This document shows, in pieces, positions 22,288-30,990 of a stretch of DNA of 42,743 bases (its first letter is position 1; every line of letters begins with the position of its first letter). The stretch is taken from positions 1 to 42,743 of IMG/VR virus record IMGVR_UViG_3300028769_000017, one strand, 5' to 3'. The notes below the pieces were generated by a model that was not told the origin of the DNA, made no database searches, and saw only the letters and a program-made list of their open reading frames with translations. The translations under genes were made by a program, and so were the position numbers. The stretch is from a virus.

Positions 22288-23156
22288 GTAATGCTTTCGG
22301 GTGCGGGCACGTAGGGGTGGCCACGAAACCGGGCCACGTTGGCAAACTTTGCGGTGCATGTCGCTTGTGTCTTGTCGCAGCCTGGGTAACCGGTGAACGT
22401 GTCGCCGGCGGCTACCGGTGCGGGCCAAGGCTGGATGGCCTGGAAGGTGCCCACCGCGAACGCCTTGACAGTGCGCCCGACGCCTGCATTGGCGCCCGTT
22501 ACACCCACCAACCAGCCCAACGCAAAGTAGCCCGCTGCCTCACCACGCGCACTGCTAAAGACGGTGCGGGTGGCGTCTGTTGCTGATGTGGCGGTGACAG
22601 CCAACGCATAAGCAGCCTTGGCTAGACCACAGGTTGGGTCAAACAGCGTGTTGCTGCACCCTGGCTGGTACACATTGCGTGGCACCATCACATTCAACAA
22701 CTCGCTGTCACTGTTGACAGTCATGCTGGCGGTGTAGCGCGATGTCTGCGGGCCGCTGATGCTGCCTTGGAACAAGGGCAAAGCACCCACCCAAGCCGCA
22801 CCAGGGCCGCTTGAAAAAGCGCGCTCCAGCACCAGCTTGGCCCCATCAAAACCGCCCGCCGCGATGAACTGCAGCAGAGGCGTGCCGTTGACATTGACAC
22901 TGGCGTCCGCCGAAATAGACAGGTCTAGCGTATCGACTGCCACGCCAACGGCCAGCTTGGTTTTGCCACGCGTAATGACCGGGCCAACGGCGTAAGTGAG
23001 CGCGTTCACTGTCACTGCCACTTGCGCAGAGGTGTAGCGCAGCACTGTGCCACCCGACAGCGTGATGGTGAACAGATCGGCCATGTAGGCCTGCGTCGTC
23101 GAATTCAAGAACGCAGCCAAAGCGCCTGGGCTGGTTTCCCATGAAGCTGATCTCAT
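22284..23156 (-). CDS. DUF2163 / BR0599-family tail tip protein
   Basis: The 290-residue protein shows the DUF2163 pattern: WETSPGALAAFLNSTTQAYM at the start, LFTITLSGGTVLRYTSAQV, a central RNVYQPGCSNTLFDPTCGL, and a C-terminal GCDKTQATCTAKFANVARFR followed by GHPYVP. In gene-transfer-agent structures its homologue links the tail tube to the tip. Three Cys pairs are conserved. Overlaps both neighbours by four bases. Confidence 0.9.
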   Translation of the reverse strand: MRSASWETSPGALAAFLNSTTQAYMADLFTITLSGGTVLRYTSAQVAVTVNALTYAVGPVITRGKTKLAVGVAVDTLDLSISADASVNVNGTPLLQFIAAGGFDGAKLVLERAFSSGPGAAWVGALPLFQGSISGPQTSRYTASMTVNSDSELLNVMVPRNVYQPGCSNTLFDPTCGLAKAAYALAVTATSATDATRTVFSSARGEAAGYFALGWLVGVTGANAGVGRTVKAFAVGTFQAIQPWPAPVAAGDTFTGYPGCDKTQATCTAKFANVARFRGHPYVPAPESIT

Positions 23157-23752
23157 GGCAGCACCGTCACCATCTCAAGCGTTTTCAGCTCCCACAGATT
23201 GGCCAGGAACTTTGAGAAGTCTGCCGTGTCTTGGGCAAAACACATGCGCCTGTAGTAGGTGCCCGACCAGGTGACAACCACGCCTGCGCCAGGCGCGGCC
23301 ACAAAAGTTACCTGGCCTGTGGCCCCAAGTGTGTAGTGCGTGCCCAACGTCTTGAGTACACCATCCCAATAAATGAGCGGGGCACTGTTGGCGTCATAAA
23401 CAGGCTCGACAAAACCACCAAATGTGCGTACCAACTGAAACAGCTTGTTAGATCCATCACCTATACCCAAAACTTGAGCTGTAACAGTGTTGTCGTCAGG
23501 GTCGGTGTACAGAAATGAGTCGAATGAGCCGTTGCGGGCGTTGAAAAACCCGACCAGCGTTGAGAACTCTGTAAAACCAGTGGTCTGGCGCAAAACAGTG
23601 AATGACAGCTTGTACCGGTATCGAGGAAACACCATGTTGGCCACACGGTATTCGCGCTGGCTGACCGAAGTCTTTTTTGTGGTCGACCAGATGGGCTGGC
23701 GGACCGTGCCCCAAGCTAAACCGGGGAGCGTGGGGAAAACAGCGTTACTCAT
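23153..23752 (-). CDS. DUF2460 distal tail protein
   Basis: The 199-residue protein begins FPTLPGLAWGTVRQPIWSTT. It has a central GFFNARNGSFDSFLYTDPDD and an RTFGGFVEPVY region, the family signature of DUF2460 (TIGR02217). It is the distal tail protein joining tube and hub in gene-transfer-agent-like tails. ATG 23752 overlaps the tape-measure stop. Confidence 0.9.
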   Translation of the reverse strand: MSNAVFPTLPGLAWGTVRQPIWSTTKKTSVSQREYRVANMVFPRYRYKLSFTVLRQTTGFTEFSTLVGFFNARNGSFDSFLYTDPDDNTVTAQVLGIGDGSNKLFQLVRTFGGFVEPVYDANSAPLIYWDGVLKTLGTHYTLGATGQVTFVAAPGAGVVVTWSGTYYRRMCFAQDTADFSKFLANLWELKTLEMVTVLP

Positions 23753-26040
23753 GAAAATGCCATGTTTCTGTGGGCTTTTTTAAGGGCCGCCACAAGCTGA
23801 CTCTGGTGCGCCATGAAGTAATTGCCCGGCATAGGGTGCGCGGCGATGGTCACGTTCAGCTCACGGGGTTCAGTCTCGCCACCGCCCTGCCCGCCGTCTG
23901 CCAGACTGCGGATGACGTTGGCGTGTTCGGCGGGCAGCACCATTTCTTGCTCGTGCAGTTGGGTGAGCGGATTGAGCCCGGCGGGGATGTCAAAGCCTTG
24001 CGAGGCACTGGCGATATTTGCGGCATATCCCAGCACCACGCCAGTTGCTGCGACCGCTAGCGCCGGGGCGAGAAAGGGTCCAACCATCGGGATGGCAGCG
24101 ATGGCGGCATAAACAGCGGCGGCCACCTCCCAGGCTTTGATGGCGATGTTTTTGACAGCGGCCCAAGCGTTGGCAGCCACCGACTTGGTGGCCGCCATCC
24201 AGTCAGACGCTGTTCGCGTAGCATTGCCCGCGACGGTGGCGCCGGTCTTCGAGTTTTCACCTAGCGCCCAGGCGATCACTTGCTTGGCGATCATTTGGGT
24301 AAAGCCTTGCAGCACCGCGTTCCAAACGGCTTGAAGGCCTTTTTGCAACGTCAGCGTGCCTTGTAGCATGCTTGCCAGGCTGTTTTCTGAGGCGCTGCGG
24401 ATGTTGGCAAACATGTCACGCTGTTGCGCAGTTTTTTCAAGCGCGGCCTGACGATCCAGATTGAGTTCGAGCGCTTTGTACTTGCGCTTGATCTCAAGCT
24501 TCTGCATCTCCAACTGCTCAAGCGCCACCACGTTGGCATCGGGGTCAGCTTGAGCAGCAGTGATTTTTTGCTGGATGAAGTCCAACTCGGCCTGCAAGCG
24601 CAACTGATTGAAGCCTTGCTGGCGAGCCAGGTAGTCGGCCTGGGTGGTGACACCCATATCGCGCTCGTAGGCGGCGCGGGCTTCAAGCTCGTTGACATAG
24701 TCGAGCGTTTCGGCCTTGTGGTCTTCGGCATGGAGCTGCTGGATCTGGGCCTTGTCCTTGGCGTTTTGGCGCAGGATGTCCAGTTCAAGCTTGCCGGTTT
24801 TGATGAGGATTTTGATGCGGTCTTTGCTGCTGATCTCGTCGTCTGCTAAAACGCCTTTCCAGTAGTCAAGTTCTTGCTGCTTGCTGAACTCGCGCAGAGT
24901 GTTTTCTTTTTCAAAGACGATCTTGCGGGCGGCCAAGGCAGCTTCATAGGAGGGGATGGCGCTTTCTTCTTTTTTTTCTTTCTTCTCTTTTTTTTCAGAC
25001 GGTGTTTCTGGTGCTGAGTTTTTACCTGCGTTCCTCAGCTTAGCCATGTTTTCAACGGCATTGCTGCCGGTGGCGTTCCAGGCTGCATCAATTTCGCTAA
25101 GCGTTGTCTTCCAATCGCTGGCGATATCGTTTTTGAGACCGCTGATGATGTCCATCGCCCCAGAGAAGTTGCCTGTGACAGCTGCAAAGATTGCGGCAGA
25201 AACGCCACCCAGAACTGTGCCAACCGTGCTGAAAGTCTCTACCACTGCCAGCCCCGATATGTACAGCCCCTTCATAGCTGTTGACAGAATGGTCGCCGTG
25301 TTTTTGAGCTTGTCGCCACTTGACATGCTTGTGAAAAACTGATCAGCCAAGCTGGAAAGCGTTGGCAGAAGTTGGGCAGCAATCTGAGTCGATAAGCCTT
25401 TTGTGCCTTGACTTACCAAATCAAGCGTGTCGTTAAATTTTTCGGCTTGTTCGGCAGTGGATTCTTCGATAGTTAAGCCCAACTTCGCGGCCATGGCATC
25501 GTATTCATCAAGGGCTGCAGCACCGCCGTTTAACAAAGGAATAAGTTCCGCACCTGACTTACCAAATATTTCTTGCGCAAGTGCTGTTTTTTCGATGCCG
25601 TCACGGTATGAGGAAAATTTATCTGCCACCTCCCCAATGACTTGCCGACTTGTCTTGAGCGTGCCATCGCTGTTTCGCACATTGATGCCCATGGCCTCGA
25701 AGGATTTGCTGCCATCAACCACACTTTTTGAAAGCTTGGCTATGCTGCTTGCAAATGAGTCACCCGCGCCTGCCTGTTCATATGCCAGTTTTAACCCAGC
25801 GACCTGGTTGACAGCCAGACCTGTTTTTTGTGCCAGCTTTGAAGTCTCGTCAGCGGCATCAACAGCGCCTCGAATCCACATTGTGAATGCGGTCACAGAC
25901 AAACTGACACCAATCACACCAAGCGCTTTGTTGATGCTTGCGGATGACTCACGCGATGCGCTGACCATGCGGCGCATGGCCTGCTCAAACGGGTTGATAT
26001 TGGCGTCGACCTGAAAGCCGGTGGTGTTTTGTGTGGCCAT
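23749..26040 (-). CDS. Tail tape measure protein
   Basis: The 763-residue helical protein has long coiled-coil stretches (about residues 365-570, rich in Lys, Glu, Gln and Ala). A hydrophobic stretch near the C-terminus (about residues 655-700, AAIPMVGPFLAPALAVAATGV) would insert in the host membrane. The early part (TGLAVNQVAGLKLAYEQAGA) matches phage tape-measure proteins. Length sets tail length; by the usual rule of about 1.5 angstrom per residue the tail would be near 110-120 nm. A poly-Lys/Glu linker (EKKEKKEKKEE) lies near residue 360. It follows the tail chaperones, as expected. Confidence 0.88.
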   Translation of the reverse strand: MATQNTTGFQVDANINPFEQAMRRMVSASRESSASINKALGVIGVSLSVTAFTMWIRGAVDAADETSKLAQKTGLAVNQVAGLKLAYEQAGAGDSFASSIAKLSKSVVDGSKSFEAMGINVRNSDGTLKTSRQVIGEVADKFSSYRDGIEKTALAQEIFGKSGAELIPLLNGGAAALDEYDAMAAKLGLTIEESTAEQAEKFNDTLDLVSQGTKGLSTQIAAQLLPTLSSLADQFFTSMSSGDKLKNTATILSTAMKGLYISGLAVVETFSTVGTVLGGVSAAIFAAVTGNFSGAMDIISGLKNDIASDWKTTLSEIDAAWNATGSNAVENMAKLRNAGKNSAPETPSEKKEKKEKKEESAIPSYEAALAARKIVFEKENTLREFSKQQELDYWKGVLADDEISSKDRIKILIKTGKLELDILRQNAKDKAQIQQLHAEDHKAETLDYVNELEARAAYERDMGVTTQADYLARQQGFNQLRLQAELDFIQQKITAAQADPDANVVALEQLEMQKLEIKRKYKALELNLDRQAALEKTAQQRDMFANIRSASENSLASMLQGTLTLQKGLQAVWNAVLQGFTQMIAKQVIAWALGENSKTGATVAGNATRTASDWMAATKSVAANAWAAVKNIAIKAWEVAAAVYAAIAAIPMVGPFLAPALAVAATGVVLGYAANIASASQGFDIPAGLNPLTQLHEQEMVLPAEHANVIRSLADGGQGGGETEPRELNVTIAAHPMPGNYFMAHQSQLVAALKKAHRNMAFS

Positions 26041-26061
26041 GGTGGGTTAGCAATTTGAGGA

Positions 26062-26373
26062 TCAGAGGGGCGAGGCGATGGGTGCCGGGGGGATCAGGTC
26101 CAGCATCGGGTCAGCGGGGCGGCCATCAAAGGCGGGGATGCCTGCCATGGCTGCGGCCATGGCGACGTCTTGCTCGCTGCTAGCCGGGCCTGTTGCAGCA
26201 GCCAGGCGCGGGGTGCCGGGCTGGGCATCGGGCTTGAGGCCGATAAATGAGGCAATGCGCCGCAGTTGGATGGCTGCGGGTGGGACCTCACGCCACCAAT
26301 CGCACAAGGCGAAGTACATGGGCAGGTCGCAATGGTGCTGGGCGTGCTGCCACGTCCAGCCCGTGCCGCTCAC
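26062..26373 (-). CDS. Tail assembly chaperone, second frame (GT-like)
   Basis: The 103-codon frame opens with GTG 26373 overlapping the upstream TGA. The -1 frame is also open upstream through GINWDRITAHI, which reads naturally into VSGTGWTWQHAQHHCDLPMY. The HCDLPMYFALCDWWREVPPA region resembles the T part of tail chaperones. It is probably made mainly as a frameshift extension of 26370-26789, binding the tape measure. The GTG could allow separate translation. Confidence 0.7.
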   Translation of the reverse strand: MSGTGWTWQHAQHHCDLPMYFALCDWWREVPPAAIQLRRIASFIGLKPDAQPGTPRLAAATGPASSEQDVAMAAAMAGIPAFDGRPADPMLDLIPPAPIASPL

Positions 26374-26789
26374 GATGTGGGCGGTGATGCGGTCCCAGTT
26401 GATTCCCCCAGCGTGCCGCCCTCCTGGGCGGCGGGGCTGGTGCTGGTGGTGGCCTGCTTGGCTTTGCGCATGAGGCCAGAGACATCCATGGCGGCCTGGA
26501 AGGTTTCCATGATGACGTCCAGGCCCAGGTTCTCGGCTACAAACTCGGCGGTGATGTCGGGGTAGTTGCGCTTGAGCGCCTCATGCACCACGGCATTGAT
26601 GGTGTCGATGGCTGACTCTGACAGATTGAAACTGCCGCCCTGCTTGGCAAAGGCGTCGATGCCTTTGGCGTTGCGCTTGAGCGTGGCCAGGCTGCACGGC
26701 GGCAGGATGTAGGCGGTGCCAGCAAGCGTGATAGCCACACCGTCAAGCAAGTTTTGCACTGAGGCAAAGGTGGGGGTGGATTGGGTCAT
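26370..26789 (-). CDS. Tail assembly chaperone, first frame (G-like)
   Basis: The 139-residue protein is mainly helical (CSLATLKRNAKGIDAFAKQG, IDTINAVVHEALKRNYPDIT, VIMETFQAAMDVSGLMRK) with a disordered Thr/Ser/Pro end. It lies between the tail tube gene and the tape measure, the canonical place for the G/GT chaperone. A run of five G residues near its end is a plausible -1 slip site into 26062-26373. Confidence 0.8.
   Translation of the reverse strand: MTQSTPTFASVQNLLDGVAITLAGTAYILPPCSLATLKRNAKGIDAFAKQGGSFNLSESAIDTINAVVHEALKRNYPDITAEFVAENLGLDVIMETFQAAMDVSGLMRKAKQATTSTSPAAQEGGTLGESTGTASPPTS
26405..26409 (-). other. Candidate -1 frameshift site (run of five G on the coding strand)
   Basis: On the coding strand the frame reads CTG GGG GAA. 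A P-site tRNA on GGG can slip back one base and still pair GGG, after which GGA ATC AAC TGG continues the second chaperone frame. The zero frame stops 33 bases later. Downstream stem structure was not assessed. Confidence 0.55.
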
Positions 26790-26791
26790 GA

Positions 26792-27556
26792 TCAGTACTG
26801 GCAGATGTAGCCGACGTTGCCCGATGCGTCGGCAAAGGCTTCAGCGTCCAGGTCGTTGGTGGTGAAGTCGTCGTTTTTGAACGGCAGGGAGAGCTTGCCA
26901 AGCACGTTGCTGTTGAGCTTCATGGCCAGCGTTTTGCCTGCGTACTGGTTGTAAAAGATGGCGCTGAAAGTGGGCGTGTAGCCCATCAACTGATTGCTGA
27001 TGGAGAAAAGGCTGCTGGTGGCGCTGCTGGCGATGCTGTACTCGTAACTGATGAGCACGGGCACGCTGGCGTCAGCAGCAGCAAAGGTGTAGATGCCAGT
27101 GGCCACATTAAGGCTGTATTGCCCCGCTGTTGGGGCGCTGCTTACGCGCGTCATTTGCTGGCCAGTGACGGCATTGATAACCCCGAGATCGGTGGCAAAA
27201 ACACCACTGGAGGGCGGTGCAATGGTGATGGTGTAGGTGGTGGCGGACGGGATGGTTTTAGCCTCATCAACTACGGCACCTTTGCGGGCAGCGGTAGGCT
27301 GGGCGCCCAGGAACAGGGAACCCAGGGCGGCGCCACTGAAGTCGCCACTTTTGGCCTTCCAGCCGATTTTGGCTTTGCCCCGGGCGATGGCCACGGCGAA
27401 TTGCTTCTCGCCATGCAGGGTTTTGGTCTCGTAATCAAAGTCAACCGAGACGTCTTGCATGACAGCGACGACCACGGGCGTGGGGACAGCAATGGCATTG
27501 CCAAGCGCGTCGGTGGTGGGTACGGCAATGAGCTTGCCTGCTCCGAAAATGATCAT
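26792..27556 (-). CDS. Major tail (tube) protein
   Basis: The 254-residue beta-rich protein has MIIFGAGKLIAVPTTDALGN at the start, a DVSVDFDYETKTLHGEKQFA strand-loop and YTPTFSAIFYNQYAGKTLAM near the end. This is a pattern I know from siphophage tube proteins of Burkholderiales phages. It lies between the tail terminator and the chaperones. It would polymerise around the tape measure to form the tube. Confidence 0.85.
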   Translation of the reverse strand: MIIFGAGKLIAVPTTDALGNAIAVPTPVVVAVMQDVSVDFDYETKTLHGEKQFAVAIARGKAKIGWKAKSGDFSGAALGSLFLGAQPTAARKGAVVDEAKTIPSATTYTITIAPPSSGVFATDLGVINAVTGQQMTRVSSAPTAGQYSLNVATGIYTFAAADASVPVLISYEYSIASSATSSLFSISNQLMGYTPTFSAIFYNQYAGKTLAMKLNSNVLGKLSLPFKNDDFTTNDLDAEAFADASGNVGYICQY

Positions 27557-27594
27557 GGTGATGGCTCCGGTAAGCGCTTGAAGCGCAGGGTGAT

Positions 27595-28062
27595 TTACAA
27601 AGGGGCGAGCAGGTTTTGCTCACGCATGGCGAGGGTGATCTCGTAGGTGTGGCTGGCCCAACCGGCGGTGCCGTCAGCGTTTTCACGCCGCCAGCTGGCA
27701 CGCCGCCAGCGCACACGCGCAGCCAGGCCACCCAGGGTCGGGTCGGCCATAAGGCGGGCATGGGCGCTGGCCCAGATGGGGTTAGACAGCTTGCGGGCAG
27801 AGGTCTCTACGCCTGCACTGCTGATGGCGGCGCGGGTGTAGATGGCCAGCTCAACCTGCACCACGGTGGCCAGCACGCTGCGCACGGGAGAGCTGTCGCC
27901 CAGGGTGCGGCCATCGGCTTCCTGCAGGGTAATGTTGATGGCGTTGGCCTGGTCTGCGGTGAAGGCTTGGGCACGATCTTCAAACACGCCGCCAGTGGCT
28001 TCCGGGGTGGTGGCGACGATGGCAATGAAGGCGTCAAGCACCTGGTCGATCATGGTGGTCAT
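27595..28062 (-). CDS. Tail terminator / minor tail protein
   Basis: The 155-residue protein sits directly before the tail tube gene in transcription order. It has an N-terminal helix (MIDQVLDAFIAIVATTPEAT) and a beta region (VVQVELAIYTRAAI) ending SHTYEITLAMRE, consistent with tail-terminator folds that cap the tube at the head side. Identification is by position and general fold. ATGA overlap with the head-tail joining gene. Confidence 0.7.
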   Translation of the reverse strand: MTTMIDQVLDAFIAIVATTPEATGGVFEDRAQAFTADQANAINITLQEADGRTLGDSSPVRSVLATVVQVELAIYTRAAISSAGVETSARKLSNPIWASAHARLMADPTLGGLAARVRWRRASWRRENADGTAGWASHTYEITLAMREQNLLAPL

Positions 28063-28367
28063 GCGCGGGCCTCTTCGAGTTCGGCGCGGGTGAACGTACC
28101 GTCGCCCTGCTTGCGGGGCACGTTGTTTACGCGGTACAGCGTGCCGCTGATGGTGAGCCCCTCACCCAGGGCGAGGTCAGGCGCGTCAGCGGTGGCGTAC
28201 TCGATCTCAAACTGCGCGGTCTGCACGGCATCACCCAAGATGAGCTGTTCTGGCCGTGTGAAGCCCACAACAAAGCCGGTGCTGCCTGGCGGCGCGGTGC
28301 GCCGCACGGCGCGGGTGGCCATGCCATGATCTTCAAACGCGGCCATGAAAAACGAGGCGTCGAACAT
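28059..28367 (-). CDS. Head-tail joining protein
   Basis: The 102-residue protein starts at ATG 28367; the longer open frame covers the decoration gene and reads as shadow. It has MFDASFFMAAFEDHGMATRA, GFVVGFTRPEQLILGDAVQT and a C-terminal EGLTISGTLYRVNNVPRKQG. The pattern matches small head-tail connector (gpFII or ATP-binding-like) proteins of siphophages. It is placed between the capsid decoration and tail terminator genes. Confidence 0.75.
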   Translation of the reverse strand: MFDASFFMAAFEDHGMATRAVRRTAPPGSTGFVVGFTRPEQLILGDAVQTAQFEIEYATADAPDLALGEGLTISGTLYRVNNVPRKQGDGTFTRAELEEARA

Positions 28368-28387
28368 GTCAACCAGGCGGTGCAGGT

Positions 28388-28720
28388 TTAGCGGATGACG
28401 CCGTCGAGCAGCACGGTGCCGATGGGGCTGGGGTTGGCTGCAACGGCGCAGGCTGCGCCCACCAAGGTGTTGTTGGTGGCTGTGGTTGTCAATACCTTGT
28501 TGGTGTTGTCCCAGTACACCTTGGCGCCAACGGTCCAGGCCTCGGCAGAGGCCTTGGCGTGGGTGAAAACGCCTTCGCGTTTGAGCTGCGCTTCTGCACC
28601 GCTGGCAGCGGCATTGACCGCAATGCCGAAAATGGCGCCGACCAGGCATCCAGCGCCAGAAGCCAGGGCGTAGGGAGCGATGACGGTGACGTTGTCACCT
28701 TCTTGTTGGTAGTTTTTCAT
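28388..28720 (-). CDS. DUF2190 capsid decoration/cement protein
   Basis: The 110-residue protein begins MKNYQQEGDNVTVIAPYALA and continues GCLVGAIFGIAVNAAASG, the DUF2190 signature. It ends with NPSPIGTVLLDGVIR. Members form trimeric spikes on HK97-fold capsids. Good GGAAA site before ATG 28720. Separated from the capsid gene by a terminator hairpin at 28745-28770, so its level may depend on partial read-through. Confidence 0.9.
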   Translation of the reverse strand: MKNYQQEGDNVTVIAPYALASGAGCLVGAIFGIAVNAAASGAEAQLKREGVFTHAKASAEAWTVGAKVYWDNTNKVLTTTATNNTLVGAACAVAANPSPIGTVLLDGVIR

Positions 28721-28744
28721 GATGGTTTCCTAAAAATTGGTACG

Positions 28745-28770
28745 AAAAAAAGCGCACCGAGGTGCGCTTC
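28745..28770 (-). terminator. Intrinsic terminator after the capsid gene (leftward)
   Basis: On the coding strand AAGCGCACC, a TC loop, then GGTGCGCTT is followed by a run of T, 25 bases after the capsid stop. Placed inside the structural operon, it probably attenuates rather than stops transcription, making capsid mRNA more abundant than tail mRNA. Confidence 0.8.
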
Positions 28771-28795
28771 AAGCGGATGGGGTAGCTCAGATGGA

Positions 28796-30970
28796 TCAGT
28801 TGCCCGGGTTTTTCTGAACACCGCGCCAGTCGATGGCTTTGGCGGCAAAGACGTGGCGGGCTTTGATCTCGACACCGTCCACCTCGAAGCCTTCGCGCCG
28901 GGTGGTGAAGAGACCGGACTCGCCTTCAAGGTACGAATACTCCACGGTGTCAACCCGGGCCGGGGTGGCCGCTAGATACCACTGGTTGCCGGTGACCCGG
29001 TTGTCCACCACCACGCTCAGCGAGGTGTTGAACGCGGGATTGATGTCCACACCCTTGGCAGCCACAAAGTTGGAGCTGGTGTACTTGAGCGCGGCGGCTT
29101 CGTTGTCTGGGCCGACGATCAAGATGTCAGGTGCCAGGTTGAGCACACGACCATTGGCGCCGGTTTGCTTGCGCATGGCAGCGCGGGCCAGGCCAAGCGT
29201 CACGTCTGTGATTGCTGCACCAGCGAGCAGGTTTCCGTGCTGGGCATCAAACAGGCCGACGGTGTCGGACATGGTGGGGTTGCCGATCAGCGCGGCGTAA
29301 ACCAGATCGCCCTCGAGCGCCGTAGCCTCTTCACTGATCATGGTGGGGATGCGGGCGAAACCACTGAGGTCGTCATTGATGATCGACTCCCAGGTGATGG
29401 CGATGATGCCGCCGTATTTGGAGAGGCTGTACTTTTCAGACGAGTCACTGAAGCTGAGGTACTTGTACTCGGCACCTTCATTGACCTTTTTGAACTGACT
29501 CATGCCGCTGAGTTGCAACACGGCTTTTTCACGGAAGTCCTTGTTGGTGGACTGGCTGGCCCAGGCGGTGAAGGTGCGCGGGGCGGCTTCATACGCGGCC
29601 CGCAGGCTGCGGTTGACGGTGCTGGCCATGAGGTTGGTGAAGTCGCTGGTGCCGTGCATGCCTGCAGAACGCATAGCGTCTTGGTCGAGGTTCATGGCAG
29701 CCAGGGCGATCTCGCGGCGGCTCATGCCGTCGGCATTGCCACCGGCAGCGGCGATGCAACGCCGGGCCATGTCAAGCAGATCCATGCCACGGAAGTTGCG
29801 GGCGCCTTCTGCGTCGATTGTGATGCCCCGGCGTTTGGTTTCGTCGGGGGCGGCGCGAAGGACAAGGGCGTCGCTCATGCGTTGGCGCAGGGTGTCGACC
29901 TCATCGCGCTCAGTGCGCAGGTTCGCCGCGCCGCGCGATGCGTTGCCGTTGCTGCGCTCGGACAAAGCGGTGAGGATCTGGGCGCGGGCTTCATCAATGC
30001 CGACGCCCGCGTCGATCAGGCGGGTGGCTAGGGCGTTGGCGTCAGCCTCGCCCAGGGTGGCACGGGCGGCCTGGGCAGCGCTGCGGATGTCGGCAGCACG
30101 GGTGCGCTCGGCCTGGATGCCTGCGGCGCGGGCTGCATCTGCAGTTGGCGCGGGGGCTTGGGGCGCTGCGCGGTTGGCGTTGTCGTTGGTAGCGGCTGGG
30201 GTGCCGCTGCCGTCTTGCTGGGATTGTCCTGGCATGGTAGCTCCTAAAGTAGTGAGGGGTTCGGCTGGGTCTCCCGCCGCGGGAGTGTGTGGCGCTGCTG
30301 CGGGGGCAGCGGCGCGCTGTTGGGGTGTTTCTGCAACGGTGATGAGGCAGGGGTAGGCGCGAATCTCGCGGCCTTCTCTGTCAAGCAAACGGCCGCCTTC
30401 GCTGCGGATCTCACAATCCATGTCTGCTTGGATTGGGACGGGAGACACTTCCATAGGTGTCCAGCGTTTGACTCGATAGATCCACATTCCAGTGGCTTCG
30501 CTTGGCTCGACCATTTCAATGGCGTCGCGGGCATAACCGACGGAAACGTGACGAATGACGCGGTCTTCCAAGTCTTGGACGATGCCGCGCACACTTTCAC
30601 GGCGGCTCAGTTGCGCTTGAGCGGTGCCGATACCGTTTGAAATTTCGGGCTGATCGACCACACCGATGATGTCTTCCAGACTCCAGGCCGAATGGGCATT
30701 GAGAAACGAGACACCGCGCTGCATTCGGTCAAGGTTGACAGCCTCTGGTGTGACTTCGAGCTGCTCCATGTAGTAGCGGCCGTTTTGCCAGTCATACCGG
30801 CGCACTGCTGCACCAGTTGTAAAGACAATCTCAAAACGGGCTGCTGGGGCAGTGGATGTTTCGCCATCAGCTGGATCGGCGCGGGTGAAGTTGCGCACAG
30901 CCATTTGAAGGCTCGCCATCGGCATGATGGAGGATCGAGCCTGAGGGTGTTCTTGAGCAATGGTTGGCAT
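28796..30970 (-). CDS. Prohead protease-major capsid protein fusion
   Basis: The 724-residue protein joins two steps of capsid assembly. The N-terminal 200 or so residues are an S78-type prohead protease, with His in GVSFLNAHSAWSLEDIIGVV and Ser in IRHVSVGYARD as likely catalytic residues. An Ala/Pro/Gln-rich linker and a helical scaffold-like region (about 215-390) follow. The HK97-fold capsid domain comes last (GTSDFTNLMASTVNRSLRAA, YLSFSDSSEKYSLSKYGGII, and FDAQHGNLLAG). It would cleave itself during maturation. Fused proteins of this type are known in phages of this group. Confidence 0.92.
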   Translation of the reverse strand: MPTIAQEHPQARSSIMPMASLQMAVRNFTRADPADGETSTAPAARFEIVFTTGAAVRRYDWQNGRYYMEQLEVTPEAVNLDRMQRGVSFLNAHSAWSLEDIIGVVDQPEISNGIGTAQAQLSRRESVRGIVQDLEDRVIRHVSVGYARDAIEMVEPSEATGMWIYRVKRWTPMEVSPVPIQADMDCEIRSEGGRLLDREGREIRAYPCLITVAETPQQRAAAPAAAPHTPAAGDPAEPLTTLGATMPGQSQQDGSGTPAATNDNANRAAPQAPAPTADAARAAGIQAERTRAADIRSAAQAARATLGEADANALATRLIDAGVGIDEARAQILTALSERSNGNASRGAANLRTERDEVDTLRQRMSDALVLRAAPDETKRRGITIDAEGARNFRGMDLLDMARRCIAAAGGNADGMSRREIALAAMNLDQDAMRSAGMHGTSDFTNLMASTVNRSLRAAYEAAPRTFTAWASQSTNKDFREKAVLQLSGMSQFKKVNEGAEYKYLSFSDSSEKYSLSKYGGIIAITWESIINDDLSGFARIPTMISEEATALEGDLVYAALIGNPTMSDTVGLFDAQHGNLLAGAAITDVTLGLARAAMRKQTGANGRVLNLAPDILIVGPDNEAAALKYTSSNFVAAKGVDINPAFNTSLSVVVDNRVTGNQWYLAATPARVDTVEYSYLEGESGLFTTRREGFEVDGVEIKARHVFAAKAIDWRGVQKNPGN

Positions 30971-30990
30971 GGGAGTCTTTCAGTGCAGGG

